Positions 53,220 to 61,937 of a stretch of DNA of 64,000 nt are shown one piece after another. The notes beneath the pieces are model-generated. The model had not been told where the DNA came from, searched no databases, and saw only the letters and a program-made list of their open reading frames with translations. The position numbers and the translations under genes were made by a program. The DNA is taken from NCBI GenBank assembly GCA_910579205.1, contig CAJTTD010000006.1, forward strand, positions 70,786 through 134,785. The letters are read 5' to 3'. Origin of the DNA: an uncultured Christensenella sp. (GTDB taxonomy: Bacteria; Bacillota; Clostridia; Christensenellales; Pumilibacteraceae). Positions within the stretch are counted from its first letter, which is position 1. Every line of letters starts with the position of its first letter.

Positions 53220-53678
53220 TCAGTTGTGCAAAAACCGTTTCATCTCGTCGATGTTTTTTTGCTGCACCCATAAAAATTTATACGCTATGTTCTTTATGTC
53301 GTTGTCAACGTCGGAGTACGCGGAAAGTTTGGAAGTGCATTCGGTAACGCCTTTGGTAGTTCCGTCGATTATCATTTTGGCTATTTCGTTTTCGGGCGTA
53401 TCGTCCTTTATCTTCATGTCTATCATCATGCTCGACATAAATTGCGTCAGTTTGCCGACCGATTTTGGCTCGTCTTCGCGCTCGTCGAGCTTGCGCTTGA
53501 GCTGCGCGCACACGTCCGAATAGTCGAAGATGTCCTTTTCTATAGCCGAACGCATTTCGCCCGGACCAATATTATTGTTTACGTGTTCGAGCGTATCTCT
53601 TCCCATTTGCGCCGCTTGGTGAAGCTGCTTCATAAACTCGATCTCGCGTTCCGTTATCGCTTGTTGTTCTTTGTTCAT
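53220..53678 (-). CDS. Conserved clostridial helical protein (ferritin-like pattern)
   Basis: A 152-residue, all-helical protein with a pattern seen in many Clostridia hypotheticals: an N-terminal helix ending QAAQMGRDTLE, a KLTQFMSSMMIDMK segment, AKMIIDGTTKGV, and a C-terminal QQKNIDEMKRFL. RBS GGAGG. No catalytic motif. It lies between the YjzC-like and spm genes on the same strand. Confidence 0.7.
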   Translation of the reverse strand: MNKEQQAITEREIEFMKQLHQAAQMGRDTLEHVNNNIGPGEMRSAIEKDIFDYSDVCAQLKRKLDEREDEPKSVGKLTQFMSSMMIDMKIKDDTPENEIAKMIIDGTTKGVTECTSKLSAYSDVDNDIKNIAYKFLWVQQKNIDEMKRFLHN

Positions 53679-53732
53679 ATCAAACCTCCGCCCATAGTTT
53701 GCGCATCGGTTTTTGCTATTATTCGCGTACGG

Positions 53733-54239
53733 TCAAAAGAACCGCAGCATAAAGCAACCCACTATGCAGCCCGTGTACGTTGCGACGAGCGCGACGGGGA
53801 TGGCGTATCTCAGCCGCCTGACGCGCGACTGCGAAAAGTATATGGTGGATATGTAAAAAACCGTTTCGCTCGAGCCGTAGATGACCGACGCGCACCGACC
53901 GATATAACTGTCCGCGCCGTAGTTTGTGTATATGCCGTCGAGAACGGCGAGCGAGCCTGCGCCCGACACGGGGCGCAAAAACATCAGTTCGGCAAGCTCT
54001 TTGGGCAGACCCGCCTTGTTCAAAAGCGGGGCGAGCGCGTCCGAAAGGTATGCGGACGCGCCCGACACGCGAAACGCTTCGACGGCGACCATAACGGCGA
54101 GCAGATAGGGGAACACATTGATCGTTAGATCGACAGCCGATCTTGCGCCGTCGATAAACCCGCCGTACGGTTCGCGTCGCCGCAGAAACGACGCAAGAAG
54201 AACTATCAAAAATATTATGGGGATAATGTACGCGCTCAT
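53733..54239 (-). CDS. spmB: Spore maturation protein B
   Basis: A 168-residue membrane protein with the Gate/nucleoside-recognition pattern of SpmB: ARSAVDLTINVFPYLLAVMVAVEAFR, then LMFLRPVSGAGSLAVL and GSSETVFYIST. In Bacillus and Clostridium SpmA and SpmB are needed for proper spore core dehydration. The start overlaps the spmA stop. Its presence points to a sporulating lineage. Confidence 0.93.
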   Translation of the reverse strand: MSAYIIPIIFLIVLLASFLRRREPYGGFIDGARSAVDLTINVFPYLLAVMVAVEAFRVSGASAYLSDALAPLLNKAGLPKELAELMFLRPVSGAGSLAVLDGIYTNYGADSYIGRCASVIYGSSETVFYISTIYFSQSRVRRLRYAIPVALVATYTGCIVGCFMLRFF

Positions 54240-54868
54240 GCCGCCGCCTTTTTTGCGCGTGATCTCTTGCGTGCGGCGCGGCTTTGCTTTTTGCGCGGCT
54301 CGCGTTTTTTTCGGTCGAATATTTTGGCGCAAAGTTTTACGCCTACAATGCCGATAAACGTAGAAAGCACGGTAGCGATAAGCGACGGGAACAGGAAATC
54401 GGCGGGATTTACCGATCCCGCGGTCGCGCGCATGCCGATGACGGTAGTGGGCAGTATTTGCAAGCTCGTCGCCGATATGACGGTGAGCATTATCATGTCG
54501 GTGGAAGCTCTGCCGCTCCCGTCGTCCATGCGGTTGATAGCGTTGATAGCCATGGGCGTGGCGGCGTTGCCCAGCCCGAGTAGGTTTGCCGATACGTTCA
54601 TCGTTATGAACTTGCGCGTTTCCGCGTCGCACGACGGAAACAGCCGAGATATCACGGGGCGGAGAAGGCGCTCGAGCGCGCGCGACAAGCCCAGCTTTTC
54701 TATTAGCGAAAAAAACCCCAGCCAAAACGCGTACAGCGCCAAGAGATTGAGCGAAAGTTCCACCGCGCTGTGCGCGCCCGTTATCATCGAGTTCACCGCC
54801 GCCGCGGGGTCGGTAAACAGCATAAGCCCGAGCGATACCGCGAGCATTATAAACCAAATTATCGCCAT
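54236..54868 (-). CDS. spmA: Spore maturation protein A
   Basis: A 210-residue membrane protein with SpmA features: HSAVELSLNLLALYAFWLGFFSLIEKLGLS, then MNVSANLLGLGNAATPMAI and the VISATSLQILPTTVIGMRA block. The C-terminus is highly basic (Lys/Arg/Ala). No RBS is seen before the ATG; TACAAT ends five bases upstream, which again fits a leaderless start. Divergent from aspS. Confidence 0.93.
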   Translation of the reverse strand: MAIIWFIMLAVSLGLMLFTDPAAAVNSMITGAHSAVELSLNLLALYAFWLGFFSLIEKLGLSRALERLLRPVISRLFPSCDAETRKFITMNVSANLLGLGNAATPMAINAINRMDDGSGRASTDMIMLTVISATSLQILPTTVIGMRATAGSVNPADFLFPSLIATVLSTFIGIVGVKLCAKIFDRKKREPRKKQSRAARKRSRAKKAAA

Positions 54869-54956
54869 GGTATATTGTATGAGCGCGATCGCGCAATTAG
54901 AAATCGCGGCGGACAGAGAGTATATCGAATTGTTGCGCTTTTGCCCGTCAAAGAAT

Positions 54957-54985
54957 TTGACATTTTTCGGCGGCGGCATTATAAT
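54957..54985 (+). promoter_or_regulatory. Consensus promoter of aspS
   Basis: TTGACA (54957-54962), 17-bp spacer, TATAAT (54980-54985). Confidence 0.88.
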
Positions 54986-55024
54986 TGTTTTTGAATACGC
55001 CGTTACGGCGAAACGGAGAAAACA

Positions 55025-56323
55025 ATGGAAAGAACGTACATCAAAGATCTGACGGAAGGCGAGTGCCTCGTAAAAGGCTATGTCGAGACGATACGCGACA
55101 AAAAGATAATGTTCATTGTCGTGCGCGACGTTACGGGCGCGGTCCAGATAACTATAGAAAAGGATAACTGCCCCGACGTTTACGAAGTCGCTAAAAAGCT
55201 CACTGTGCACAGCTTTCTCGCGGTGCGCGGCAAGTGCGTGTTTTCGCAGTACGTGCGCAACGGCGGCAAGGAGATATACCCGTCATCCATAGATATCATG
55301 AGCATTGCCGAGCTGAGCCCGCTCAACAGCGAGAGCGGTCCCGATCTTCGCATGGACTATAGATGGATAGACCTTCGCGACGAGAAAAAGGTGTTTATGT
55401 TCAAAATACAGACCGCGTTCGAAAAGTACGCCGTCGAGTATTTCAACAACAACGGCTTTATAGAGATACACACGCCCAAGATAACCGCGCTCTCCAGCGA
55501 GGGCGGAAGCGAAGTGTTCGAGCTTAAAAACTATTTCGGTCAAAAAGCGTATTTGACGCAAAGCCCGCAGCTGTATAAGCAGATGAGCATGATGGCGGGC
55601 TTTGACAAAACTTTCGAAATAGGCGAGTATTTCCGCGCCAACCCCAGCTTTACGAGCAGACACGACACCGAGTTTACCGGCATAGACGTGGAGATATCGT
55701 TTATAGAATCGCACCACGACGTGATGGACGCGGAAGAGGCGCTGCTCAAGCACATAATCAACAATATAAAGGCGCAGTTCAACGACGAGTACAAAAAGTA
55801 CTTCGGCGGCGATATAATTTCGCTCGACTACAAAATACCGCGCATTTCGCTGTCCGACGCGTATAAGATATTGAAAGAGGAAATGAATTACGAAGTGCCG
55901 CGCGCGCTCAAAGGCGATCTCGACCCCGACGGCGAAAAGCTCATATGCAAGTACGTCAAGGAAAAGTACGGCAGCGATTTCGTATTCATAATAGATTTCC
56001 CCGCCAAAGCCCGCGCGTTCTATTCCATGAAAAAAGACGACGAGCCCGAGCTTACAAAGACTTACGATCTTTTGTTTAAAGGCATAGAAATAACGAGCGG
56101 CGCGCAGCGCGAACACAGATACGACAACTTGCGCGAGAATATAAAAGAAAACGGCATCGACCCCGCGACCATGCAAGAATACCTCGAATTCTTCAAATTC
56201 GGCGCGCCTACGCACGGCGGCTTCGGCTTGGGCATAACGCGCACGCTCGTGAAATTGTTCGACCTCCCGAGCGTAAAGGACGTAACGTTCTTGTTCAGAG
56301 GTCCGAGCAGATTAAAACCGTAA
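55025..56323 (+). CDS. aspS: Archaeal-type aspartyl-tRNA synthetase (AspRS2)
   Basis: A 432-residue class II synthetase with an N-terminal OB-fold anticodon domain (YIKDLTEGECLVKGYVETIRD) and the catalytic core. Motif 2 is around GEYFRANPSFTSRHDTEFTGID, and motif 3 is around GGFGLGITRTLVKLF. It lacks the ~150-residue GAD insertion of standard bacterial AspRS (about 590 residues) and so belongs to the short archaeal/eukaryal type. In Clostridia such enzymes are often non-discriminating and work with GatCAB to make Asn-tRNA(Asn). Whether this one discriminates cannot be told here. RBS CGGAG. Confidence 0.92.
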   Translation: MERTYIKDLTEGECLVKGYVETIRDKKIMFIVVRDVTGAVQITIEKDNCPDVYEVAKKLTVHSFLAVRGKCVFSQYVRNGGKEIYPSSIDIMSIAELSPLNSESGPDLRMDYRWIDLRDEKKVFMFKIQTAFEKYAVEYFNNNGFIEIHTPKITALSSEGGSEVFELKNYFGQKAYLTQSPQLYKQMSMMAGFDKTFEIGEYFRANPSFTSRHDTEFTGIDVEISFIESHHDVMDAEEALLKHIINNIKAQFNDEYKKYFGGDIISLDYKIPRISLSDAYKILKEEMNYEVPRALKGDLDPDGEKLICKYVKEKYGSDFVFIIDFPAKARAFYSMKKDDEPELTKTYDLLFKGIEITSGAQREHRYDNLRENIKENGIDPATMQEYLEFFKFGAPTHGGFGLGITRTLVKLFDLPSVKDVTFLFRGPSRLKP

Positions 56324-56377
56324 AAACAACGTTGTAAAAACGCGGCGGTGATACGCCGTATTCATCGCAAAAGCTTA

Positions 56378-56421
56378 AAACATCCTCTCGTGAGCGGCAA
56401 GCCCGAGAGGATGTTTTTTTA
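56378..56421 (+). terminator. Terminator of aspS
   Basis: AAACATCCTCTCG and CGAGAGGATGTTT form a 13-bp stem followed by T's. It also faces the convergent XRE gene and may work in both directions. Confidence 0.85.
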
Positions 56422-56439
56422 ATGCGGATATGTTTATTC

Positions 56440-56649
56440 TTACTTGATACCCAAGAGTTCGTCGCAAGACACTTCGTACATGTTCGCAAGTTTTACGAAA
56501 TTTTGAAGCGTAGGCACGGCGATACCGCGCTCGTAAGCTTGGTACGATTGATACGTTATACCTATGCGCTCCGCTACTTCCTTTTGTGTGTAGCCGTACT
56601 GTTTGCGCAATTCGGTTAGATTTTTTGACAGTGCGTAAAGTTCTTGCAT
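56440..56649 (-). CDS. Small XRE-family repressor
   Basis: A 69-residue protein that is essentially one HTH_3 domain: LTELRKQYGYTQKEVAERIGITYQSYQAYERG, ending ANMYEVSCDELLGI. No RBS; GATAAT ends six bases before the ATG on the minus strand. Upstream lie two matching dyads, and a membrane protein gene diverges, so it probably represses both itself and its neighbour. Confidence 0.88.
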   Translation of the reverse strand: MQELYALSKNLTELRKQYGYTQKEVAERIGITYQSYQAYERGIAVPTLQNFVKLANMYEVSCDELLGIK

Positions 56650-56674
56650 TATTTTAATATTATCGATTATTTAC

Positions 56675-56704
56675 TTGACATTATACAGTTTTAAACTGTA
56701 TAAT
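56675..56704 (+). promoter_or_regulatory. Promoter of membrane protein gene, embedded in operator
   Basis: TTGACA (56675-56680), 18-bp spacer, TATAAT (56699-56704). The spacer is almost fully occupied by the palindrome at 56682-56702. Confidence 0.75.
56682..56702. promoter_or_regulatory. Operator 1: 21-bp perfect palindrome
   Basis: TATACAGTTT-T-AAACTGTATA. The core ACAGTT-N3-AACTGT is shared with operator 2. Binding here would block the divergent promoter. Confidence 0.75.
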
Positions 56705-56711
56705 AGTCGAA

Positions 56712-56730
56712 ACACAGTTATGAACTGTGT
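56712..56730. promoter_or_regulatory. Operator 2: ACACAGTT-N3-AACTGTGT
   Basis: Second copy of the dyad, 29 bp centre to centre from operator 1, about three DNA turns. It lies just downstream of the -10 box. Confidence 0.7.
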
Positions 56731-56753
56731 AATCGGCAAAGGATGATATATTT

Positions 56754-57887
56754 ATGAACAGTGCGGCAAGGGTTTTGAATAAATGGTGGGTCAAGTTGCT
56801 TATATCCGCTGTTATGACGGTGGCGGAGATAGGCATTTGTATAGGTATGCTATATCTGTATGATAAAAACGACGACAGTGCGGATGTTTTTTGGGGATTG
56901 ATCATGATAGCGGCATTGGGCAATTTCGCGCTTTATGCCGCCGTAAATTTGAATTTGCCAAACAATTTTATAACTAAGCTTTTTAGATTTGTACTTAAGA
57001 TAGGCGGCTTGGCGCTCATAATCGTTCCGACATTATTATCGATATTGATGTATGCGGATAAGACTACGCTACAAACCGATATGCCCGATGTGTTTATTCC
57101 AACCGAGCCTATGCAACAAACAGATATATCTACAGACGGAACGGCGGATATCGGTTTGGCGCGTTGCGGATTGTTTGGCATGATGATGATAGGCGAGACC
57201 GTTTACATATTGCTTTTGTATTGGAACGCGCGAATAAAGTACGAAGACATAGCCTCCGAACGGCGATTGAACTTCGCCGAGTTTGTATTGGGCTTTGCCG
57301 TGCCTATGTCTGTGGTATCGCTGTTTTTAGGCTTTGTTTTATCGATATGCTTTGCAGTCATCGCAAAAGCGGTGCATCCGTTCTTTTACTGCTGGTTCGC
57401 GGTGCTCTTGTGCGTGGCGGCATATGTATTTTCCTTGATCATATTTATAAGGCGCGTAAAAAAACGCAAAAAGCTTGCGAGCGTCGGTTCGTCGGTTAGC
57501 GGTCGCGTTCGCACCGAAATTGATAATGCCTATACGGAGGATAAAGCAATGGACAAAAAAGAGTTGGAAAAAGCTCTCGCGGATGCGCTTCACGCGCACA
57601 ATTCCAAAAAGTTTCTGCCCGACGAAAACTGTTTACTAAACGTAAACGGTCTTTGGTGGGACGATCTGTTTATCTACAACAGAAACAATTTTATGAATAG
57701 AGAAAAGATAGTTCTCAACGGCACGATCAGATGCGATATCAGAAGGGAAGAGGACGACATCGACGGCGTTATCGAGAGGATAAAAGATCACGTGGAGTTG
57801 GAGATAATGCGCGCCGTGGAAGAAGTTGGCGGCGACGGCTTCGACGTTGACTGTAACTATATAAAGGTCAAGTATAGGATCGTCTGA
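56754..57887 (+). CDS. Membrane protein with soluble C-terminal domain, target of XRE repressor
   Basis: A 377-residue protein with about six transmembrane helices in the first 250 residues, an exposed loop at about 100-135, and a C-terminal soluble domain of about 120 residues (KKELEKALADAL, GLWWDDLFIYN, ending DCNYIKVKYRIV). No family recognised. RBS AAGGA. Its promoter carries two operators shared with the divergent XRE gene, so it is probably induced when that repressor is released. Confidence 0.75.
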   Translation: MNSAARVLNKWWVKLLISAVMTVAEIGICIGMLYLYDKNDDSADVFWGLIMIAALGNFALYAAVNLNLPNNFITKLFRFVLKIGGLALIIVPTLLSILMYADKTTLQTDMPDVFIPTEPMQQTDISTDGTADIGLARCGLFGMMMIGETVYILLLYWNARIKYEDIASERRLNFAEFVLGFAVPMSVVSLFLGFVLSICFAVIAKAVHPFFYCWFAVLLCVAAYVFSLIIFIRRVKKRKKLASVGSSVSGRVRTEIDNAYTEDKAMDKKELEKALADALHAHNSKKFLPDENCLLNVNGLWWDDLFIYNRNNFMNREKIVLNGTIRCDIRREEDDIDGVIERIKDHVELEIMRAVEEVGGDGFDVDCNYIKVKYRIV

Positions 57888-57945
57888 TAAGCCGTAAATT
57901 TTTAATGTCATGTTTCATACGCCGAGCAATAGACGCGGCATAACA

Positions 57946-57978
57946 AAACCGCCCTTGCGTAAAACAAAGGCGGCGGTA
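57946..57978 (-). terminator. Terminator of DUF2461 gene
   Basis: On the minus strand ACCGCC(G)CCTTT pairs with AAGGGCGGT and is followed by TTTTG. Confidence 0.55.
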
Positions 57979-58000
57979 TCGCAATAAATATGAAAGGGAA

Positions 58001-58684
58001 TTACCGTGTTGGCATTTTGAAATCTTTTAACGCCTTGTTGAGATGATCGTTAAACGGCTTCATGGCTTTAAAGACATCGAGCGACGTTTTAATAAGCTTT
58101 TCGCCGTCGAGAACCTCTTCGTCTGTCAAGAAATATTCCACATACCACGACTTGAACTTTAAATATTCGGCTTGCGGGTTATCCTTGTCGTACCCCGCGG
58201 GGACATTTTTCAACGCCGTGCCTTTGACGGTGAAATACTTGTTGAACTCGGCGTCGGTAATAATATCGTTCCACTCGTCGGGGTGTGCGGATATGTGATC
58301 TCTGACCATGGCGGTGGCGTCCGTAAACATGTCGGCAAACAGCCCGCCGCCCAAAAACGTGCCGCCGTTCGGTTTGAGCATAATGTAGTAGCCGACGGGG
58401 ATGGGAAGTTTGCCTTTTGACGCAATGTGCGCTCTGAACGACGGATTGTAAGGCGACTTGTCATGACTGAACCGCGTGTCGCGCACAAGTTTGAACGTAA
58501 GTTCTTTGGGCACGTTGTGCAACACGCTGTTGTCGAACGCGCCTATCCCGTAAATAAGATCTTGCACAAGCTGCTCGAATTGTTCGTTCGCGGCTTTGTA
58601 CTCGGCTTTGTGCGCGTGATACCACTCGCGGTCGTTGTTGGCGGCAAGAGCCGCAAGATAGTTCATAATGGTTTGCGTGTTCAT
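58001..58684 (-). CDS. DUF2461 (TIGR02453) family protein
   Basis: A 227-residue protein matching the family throughout: an ALAANNDREWYHAHKAEY start, LTFKLVRDTRFSHDKSPY, and GYYIMLKPNGGTFLGGGLF. Function not established. RBS AAGGAG. It lies 45 bp downstream of the TetR gene on the same strand and is probably co-transcribed and co-regulated. Confidence 0.92.
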   Translation of the reverse strand: MNTQTIMNYLAALAANNDREWYHAHKAEYKAANEQFEQLVQDLIYGIGAFDNSVLHNVPKELTFKLVRDTRFSHDKSPYNPSFRAHIASKGKLPIPVGYYIMLKPNGGTFLGGGLFADMFTDATAMVRDHISAHPDEWNDIITDAEFNKYFTVKGTALKNVPAGYDKDNPQAEYLKFKSWYVEYFLTDEEVLDGEKLIKTSLDVFKAMKPFNDHLNKALKDFKMPTR

Positions 58685-58729
58685 ATATGATTCTCCTTTT
58701 TAATTGGGTGAGGTAATATTCGACGTAAT

Positions 58730-59302
58730 TTATTGTAACGTATCCGACTGCCGCTGTGCGCAAATAAACGCGGAGTACGCCTTTTCGAGCATGGCGGAAC
58801 TTTCCTCATCCGATATGTTCGCGCCGCCTGTAGCTATCATGGTAGCTACGCCGTGCGTAAAAACTATTAGCATGATATAAACGTCTTTGACTTGTTCTTC
58901 GGTGAGCGAAAGACGCTCGGCGAGTTGCTTTGTCGCGCTCTTATCGCCCATCCACTCGTAAATATCGTTAAAGCTGTTAAGCCCGTTAAGCTTTTGCAAA
59001 AACAGCAGCTTAAAAAGATTTGTTTCGTACTTGGCAAATGCGACGTTCGCTCTCGCCATGCTCTCGAGAACGCCGTCGTTGTCCACGCGCGAGTATATAA
59101 ACTCATTGTAAAACTTCATCGCCGCGCCCGTTACTTCGTCTTTAAGCGCGTCCATGTTGCTGAAATAACTGTAGATAGGTTGAACGGAACACCCGATCTC
59201 GCTCGCAATGCTTTTAAGCACCACTTGATCGTATCCCTTTTCCCGCGCAAGCCTAAACGCAACGTCCAAAATCATATCTTTGTTAATTCTTTGCTTGGGC
59301 AT
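58730..59302 (-). CDS. TetR-family transcriptional regulator
   Basis: A 190-residue repressor with an N-terminal HTH (DMILDVAFRLAREKGYDQVVLKSIASEIGCSVQPIYSYFSNMDALKDEV) and a helical ligand domain. RBS AGGAGC. Its promoter is overlapped by a 46-bp palindrome, which indicates autorepression; the DUF2461 gene downstream shares the transcript. Confidence 0.92.
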   Translation of the reverse strand: MPKQRINKDMILDVAFRLAREKGYDQVVLKSIASEIGCSVQPIYSYFSNMDALKDEVTGAAMKFYNEFIYSRVDNDGVLESMARANVAFAKYETNLFKLLFLQKLNGLNSFNDIYEWMGDKSATKQLAERLSLTEEQVKDVYIMLIVFTHGVATMIATGGANISDEESSAMLEKAYSAFICAQRQSDTLQ

Positions 59303-59317
59303 TAAAAAAAGCTCCTA

Positions 59318-59371
59318 ATATAAATAGCGTTATATAACATGTATTATATAACACTATTTATATATTGTCAA
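59318..59371 (-). promoter_or_regulatory. TetR promoter overlapped by a large palindromic operator
   Basis: Minus strand: TTGACA (59371-59366), 17-bp spacer, TATAAT (59348-59343). A palindrome with 20-bp arms and a 6-nt centre (59318-59337 and 59344-59363, one mismatch) covers most of the spacer, the -10 box and the start region. Confidence 0.82.
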
Positions 59372-59406
59372 GTGATATTATGCTGTAAACGGATAGGTTA
59401 AATATG

Positions 59407-61458
59407 CTATGACTTGGCTATTGTTCCGTCGGTGCAAGTAACGGTGTATTTTCCTGTGTTAATATCCCAATTACTGTACTTACCAATACTATTCCATTGT
59501 GCTTTCGTACCTTTGAAGTTTATGCTTGCTAAGCTACTGCAGCCATAGAATGCCTCATTTCCGATAATCGTAACGCCGTTACCTATCGTTATACTCGTTA
59601 TGTCGCTGCAATCCCAGAATGCAAGCTCACCGATACTTAAAACACTATCGGGTATAGTTATGCTTTTTAAGCTGTTGCAGTTGTAGAATGCAAGCTTACC
59701 GATACTTAAAACACTATTGGGAATAGTTACACTTGTTAAGTTGCTACAACCGTAGAATGCGTTGCCTCCGATACTCGTAACGCCGCCGGGGATAGTTACG
59801 CTCGTTAAGCTATTGCACTCATAGAATGCGCTACTCCCGATACTTGTAACGCTGTCGGGAATGGTTATGCTCGTTAAGCTTCTGCAATAGGAGAATACCG
59901 CTTCCCCGATACTTGTAACGCTGTTGCCTAAAGTTAAGTTCGTCAAGCCGATGCACCCGGAGAATGCGCTATTACCGATACTTGTAACACTGTCTGGGAT
60001 AGTTACGCTCGTTAAGCCGTTGCAACCGCGGAATGCACCATCACCGATACTTGTAACGCTGTCTGGGATAGTTATGCTTGTTAAGCCGCTGCAATCGGAG
60101 AATGCATAACTACCGATACTTGTAACGCTGTCTGGGATAGTTACGCTCGTTAAGCCGTTGCAATAGGCGAATGCACTGTTTGCAATACCTACTGTATTTG
60201 AGCGAATACTTACGGAAGTAACGGAAGTGTCGCAATCTATTACCCATTTATCTACATACTGTACGCCGTTTTCAGTTTGTATAAGCTTATCGCAGCCGTA
60301 GAATACCCGATCTCCGATACTCGTAACACTGTCTGGAATGGGTATGCTCGTTAAGCTCTTGCAACTGCGGAATGCAGAATCTCCGATACTGGTAATGCTG
60401 TCGGGTATGGTTATGCTCGTCAAGCTACTGCAGCCGTCGAATGTTCTATACGCTATGCTTGTAATACTGTCGGGAATGGTTATGCTCGTTAAGCTATTGC
60501 ACTCATAGAATGCGCTATTACCGATACTGGTAATGCTGTCGGGAATGGTTACGCTCGTTAAGCTACTGCACCCGGAGAATGCGCTATTACCGATACTGGT
60601 AATGCTGTCGGGAATGGTTATGCTCGTTAAGTCGTTGCAATAGGCGAATGCACTGTTTGCAATACCTACTGTATTTGAGCGAATACTTACGGAAGTAACG
60701 GAAGTGTCGCAATCTATTACCCATTTATCTACATACTGTACGCCGTTTTCAGTTTGTATAAGCTTATCGCAGCCGTAGAATACCCGATCTCCGATACTCG
60801 TAACACTGTCTGGAATGGGTATGCTCGTCAAGCTACTGCACCCGAAGAATGCGCCACTTCCGATACCTATAACGCTGTTTGGTATAGTAACGCTCGTTAA
60901 GTTACTGCATCCGGAGAACGCTTGACTCCCGATACTCGTAACTCTGTTTCCTATCGTAATACTCGTTAAGCCGCTGCAGTCGGAGAATGCATAGTGCCCG
61001 ATAATTGTAACGCTGTCGGGTATAGTTACGCTCGTTAAGCCGCTGCAGCCGGAGAATGCAAAGTTGTTGATAAGCATTACGGGTCTACCGTTATAATGCG
61101 ACGGAATTATTATGTCGACGTCTGTCGCAGTGCCTATTCCCATAACTGTATAAGCTATTACAATTCCATCTTCGGTTAATTCCCATAATTCAAGTCCTTG
61201 CGTATAGACCGTTGTCAGTCCACACACCGTGCAAATGCCGCTTGCGTTCAAGCTGTGTGCGCCTTTGTCGAATTCTTTGCCGCAGTCTTCGCACACCTTC
61301 CAATGCGAATAATCGTCAACAAAATATGTCTGTGCCGAATGCCGGTGTCCATCGCCATTGTCATCGTTGTTCTTGCCGCCACCGTTGCAAGCAAAACAGA
61401 TCGTACATGCCAATAAGCAAACGAGCGATAGGATAAGGATCAGTAGCTTTTTCTTCAT
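59407..61458 (-). CDS. BspA-like leucine-rich-repeat lipoprotein
   Basis: A 683-residue surface protein with lipoprotein signal MKKKLL... and lipobox CFAC. The mature part starts with a Gly/Asn/Asp linker and a short CEDCGKEF...CTVCG zinc-ribbon-like segment. Then about 22 LRR_5 repeats of ~23 residues follow, each close to LTSITIPDSVTSIGDSAFxxC. Two blocks around VDKWVIDCDTSVTSVSIRSN interrupt the array and are near-identical, marking a recent internal duplication. The start at 61458 follows CGGAGGA. BspA-type proteins mediate adhesion or host contact; a role here is inference. Confidence 0.92.
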   Translation of the reverse strand: MKKKLLILILSLVCLLACTICFACNGGGKNNDDNGDGHRHSAQTYFVDDYSHWKVCEDCGKEFDKGAHSLNASGICTVCGLTTVYTQGLELWELTEDGIVIAYTVMGIGTATDVDIIIPSHYNGRPVMLINNFAFSGCSGLTSVTIPDSVTIIGHYAFSDCSGLTSITIGNRVTSIGSQAFSGCSNLTSVTIPNSVIGIGSGAFFGCSSLTSIPIPDSVTSIGDRVFYGCDKLIQTENGVQYVDKWVIDCDTSVTSVSIRSNTVGIANSAFAYCNDLTSITIPDSITSIGNSAFSGCSSLTSVTIPDSITSIGNSAFYECNSLTSITIPDSITSIAYRTFDGCSSLTSITIPDSITSIGDSAFRSCKSLTSIPIPDSVTSIGDRVFYGCDKLIQTENGVQYVDKWVIDCDTSVTSVSIRSNTVGIANSAFAYCNGLTSVTIPDSVTSIGSYAFSDCSGLTSITIPDSVTSIGDGAFRGCNGLTSVTIPDSVTSIGNSAFSGCIGLTNLTLGNSVTSIGEAVFSYCRSLTSITIPDSVTSIGSSAFYECNSLTSVTIPGGVTSIGGNAFYGCSNLTSVTIPNSVLSIGKLAFYNCNSLKSITIPDSVLSIGELAFWDCSDITSITIGNGVTIIGNEAFYGCSSLASINFKGTKAQWNSIGKYSNWDINTGKYTVTCTDGTIAKS
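60156..60829 (-). repeat. Near-identical 195-bp direct repeats inside the LRR gene
   Basis: Bases 60156-60352 recur at 60633-60829 with offset 477 and essentially no change, whereas other LRR units have diverged. This is a recent segmental duplication, or sequence kept alike by recombination. Confidence 0.85.
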
Positions 61459-61470
61459 AAAATCCTCCGT

Positions 61471-61505
61471 AAAATAAAAAAGTGCGCCAACCGAAGTCAA
61501 CGCAC
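61471..61505 (-). promoter_or_regulatory. Terminator-like hairpin just upstream of LRR gene
   Basis: On the minus strand GTGCG...CGCAC with an inner loop is followed by TTTTTTATTTT, about 13 bases before the RBS of the lipoprotein gene. It could attenuate transcription into the gene. Confidence 0.45.
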
Positions 61506-61937
61506 GAAAAACGCAAACTCCGACTGTCGCCAAACAAATCTTACGCAGTATGGGGGTAAATCCGATACGCACATAAAAGGAATTTGCATTTTTACCAAAT
61601 TCAATTTGTGCTTATCGTATAACTTATTTTTTAAATTAAAAATACCCCTACTCCTGATTAGGGCGTTAGATTTGTTTGGCATAATCAATATAACACATAA
61701 AAAAATAAAAATCAATGCTTTCGGCAAAGATTTTATTCTGCAACAAAAGTGATAAAGCTTGTAATGGTTTTTCGCGATGTTTTCAACTAACGGCTAACAT
61801 TCGATCCAAATAACATTGCCACAACAAAACAAAGACCAAGTCTTGTAAGTCGTGCATTGTTGTGAACAAAAGATATCGAATAACGATACACAAGACGATT
61901 TTAACGGATAAAAGCGTCGGGGAAAGGCGAGCGCTGT
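61506..61937. other. Intergenic stretch between LRR and membrane protein genes
   Basis: AT-rich, no supported gene. Contains CTTTTAT-rich and TACCCCTACTCCTGATTAGGG segments of unknown meaning. Confidence 0.5.
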
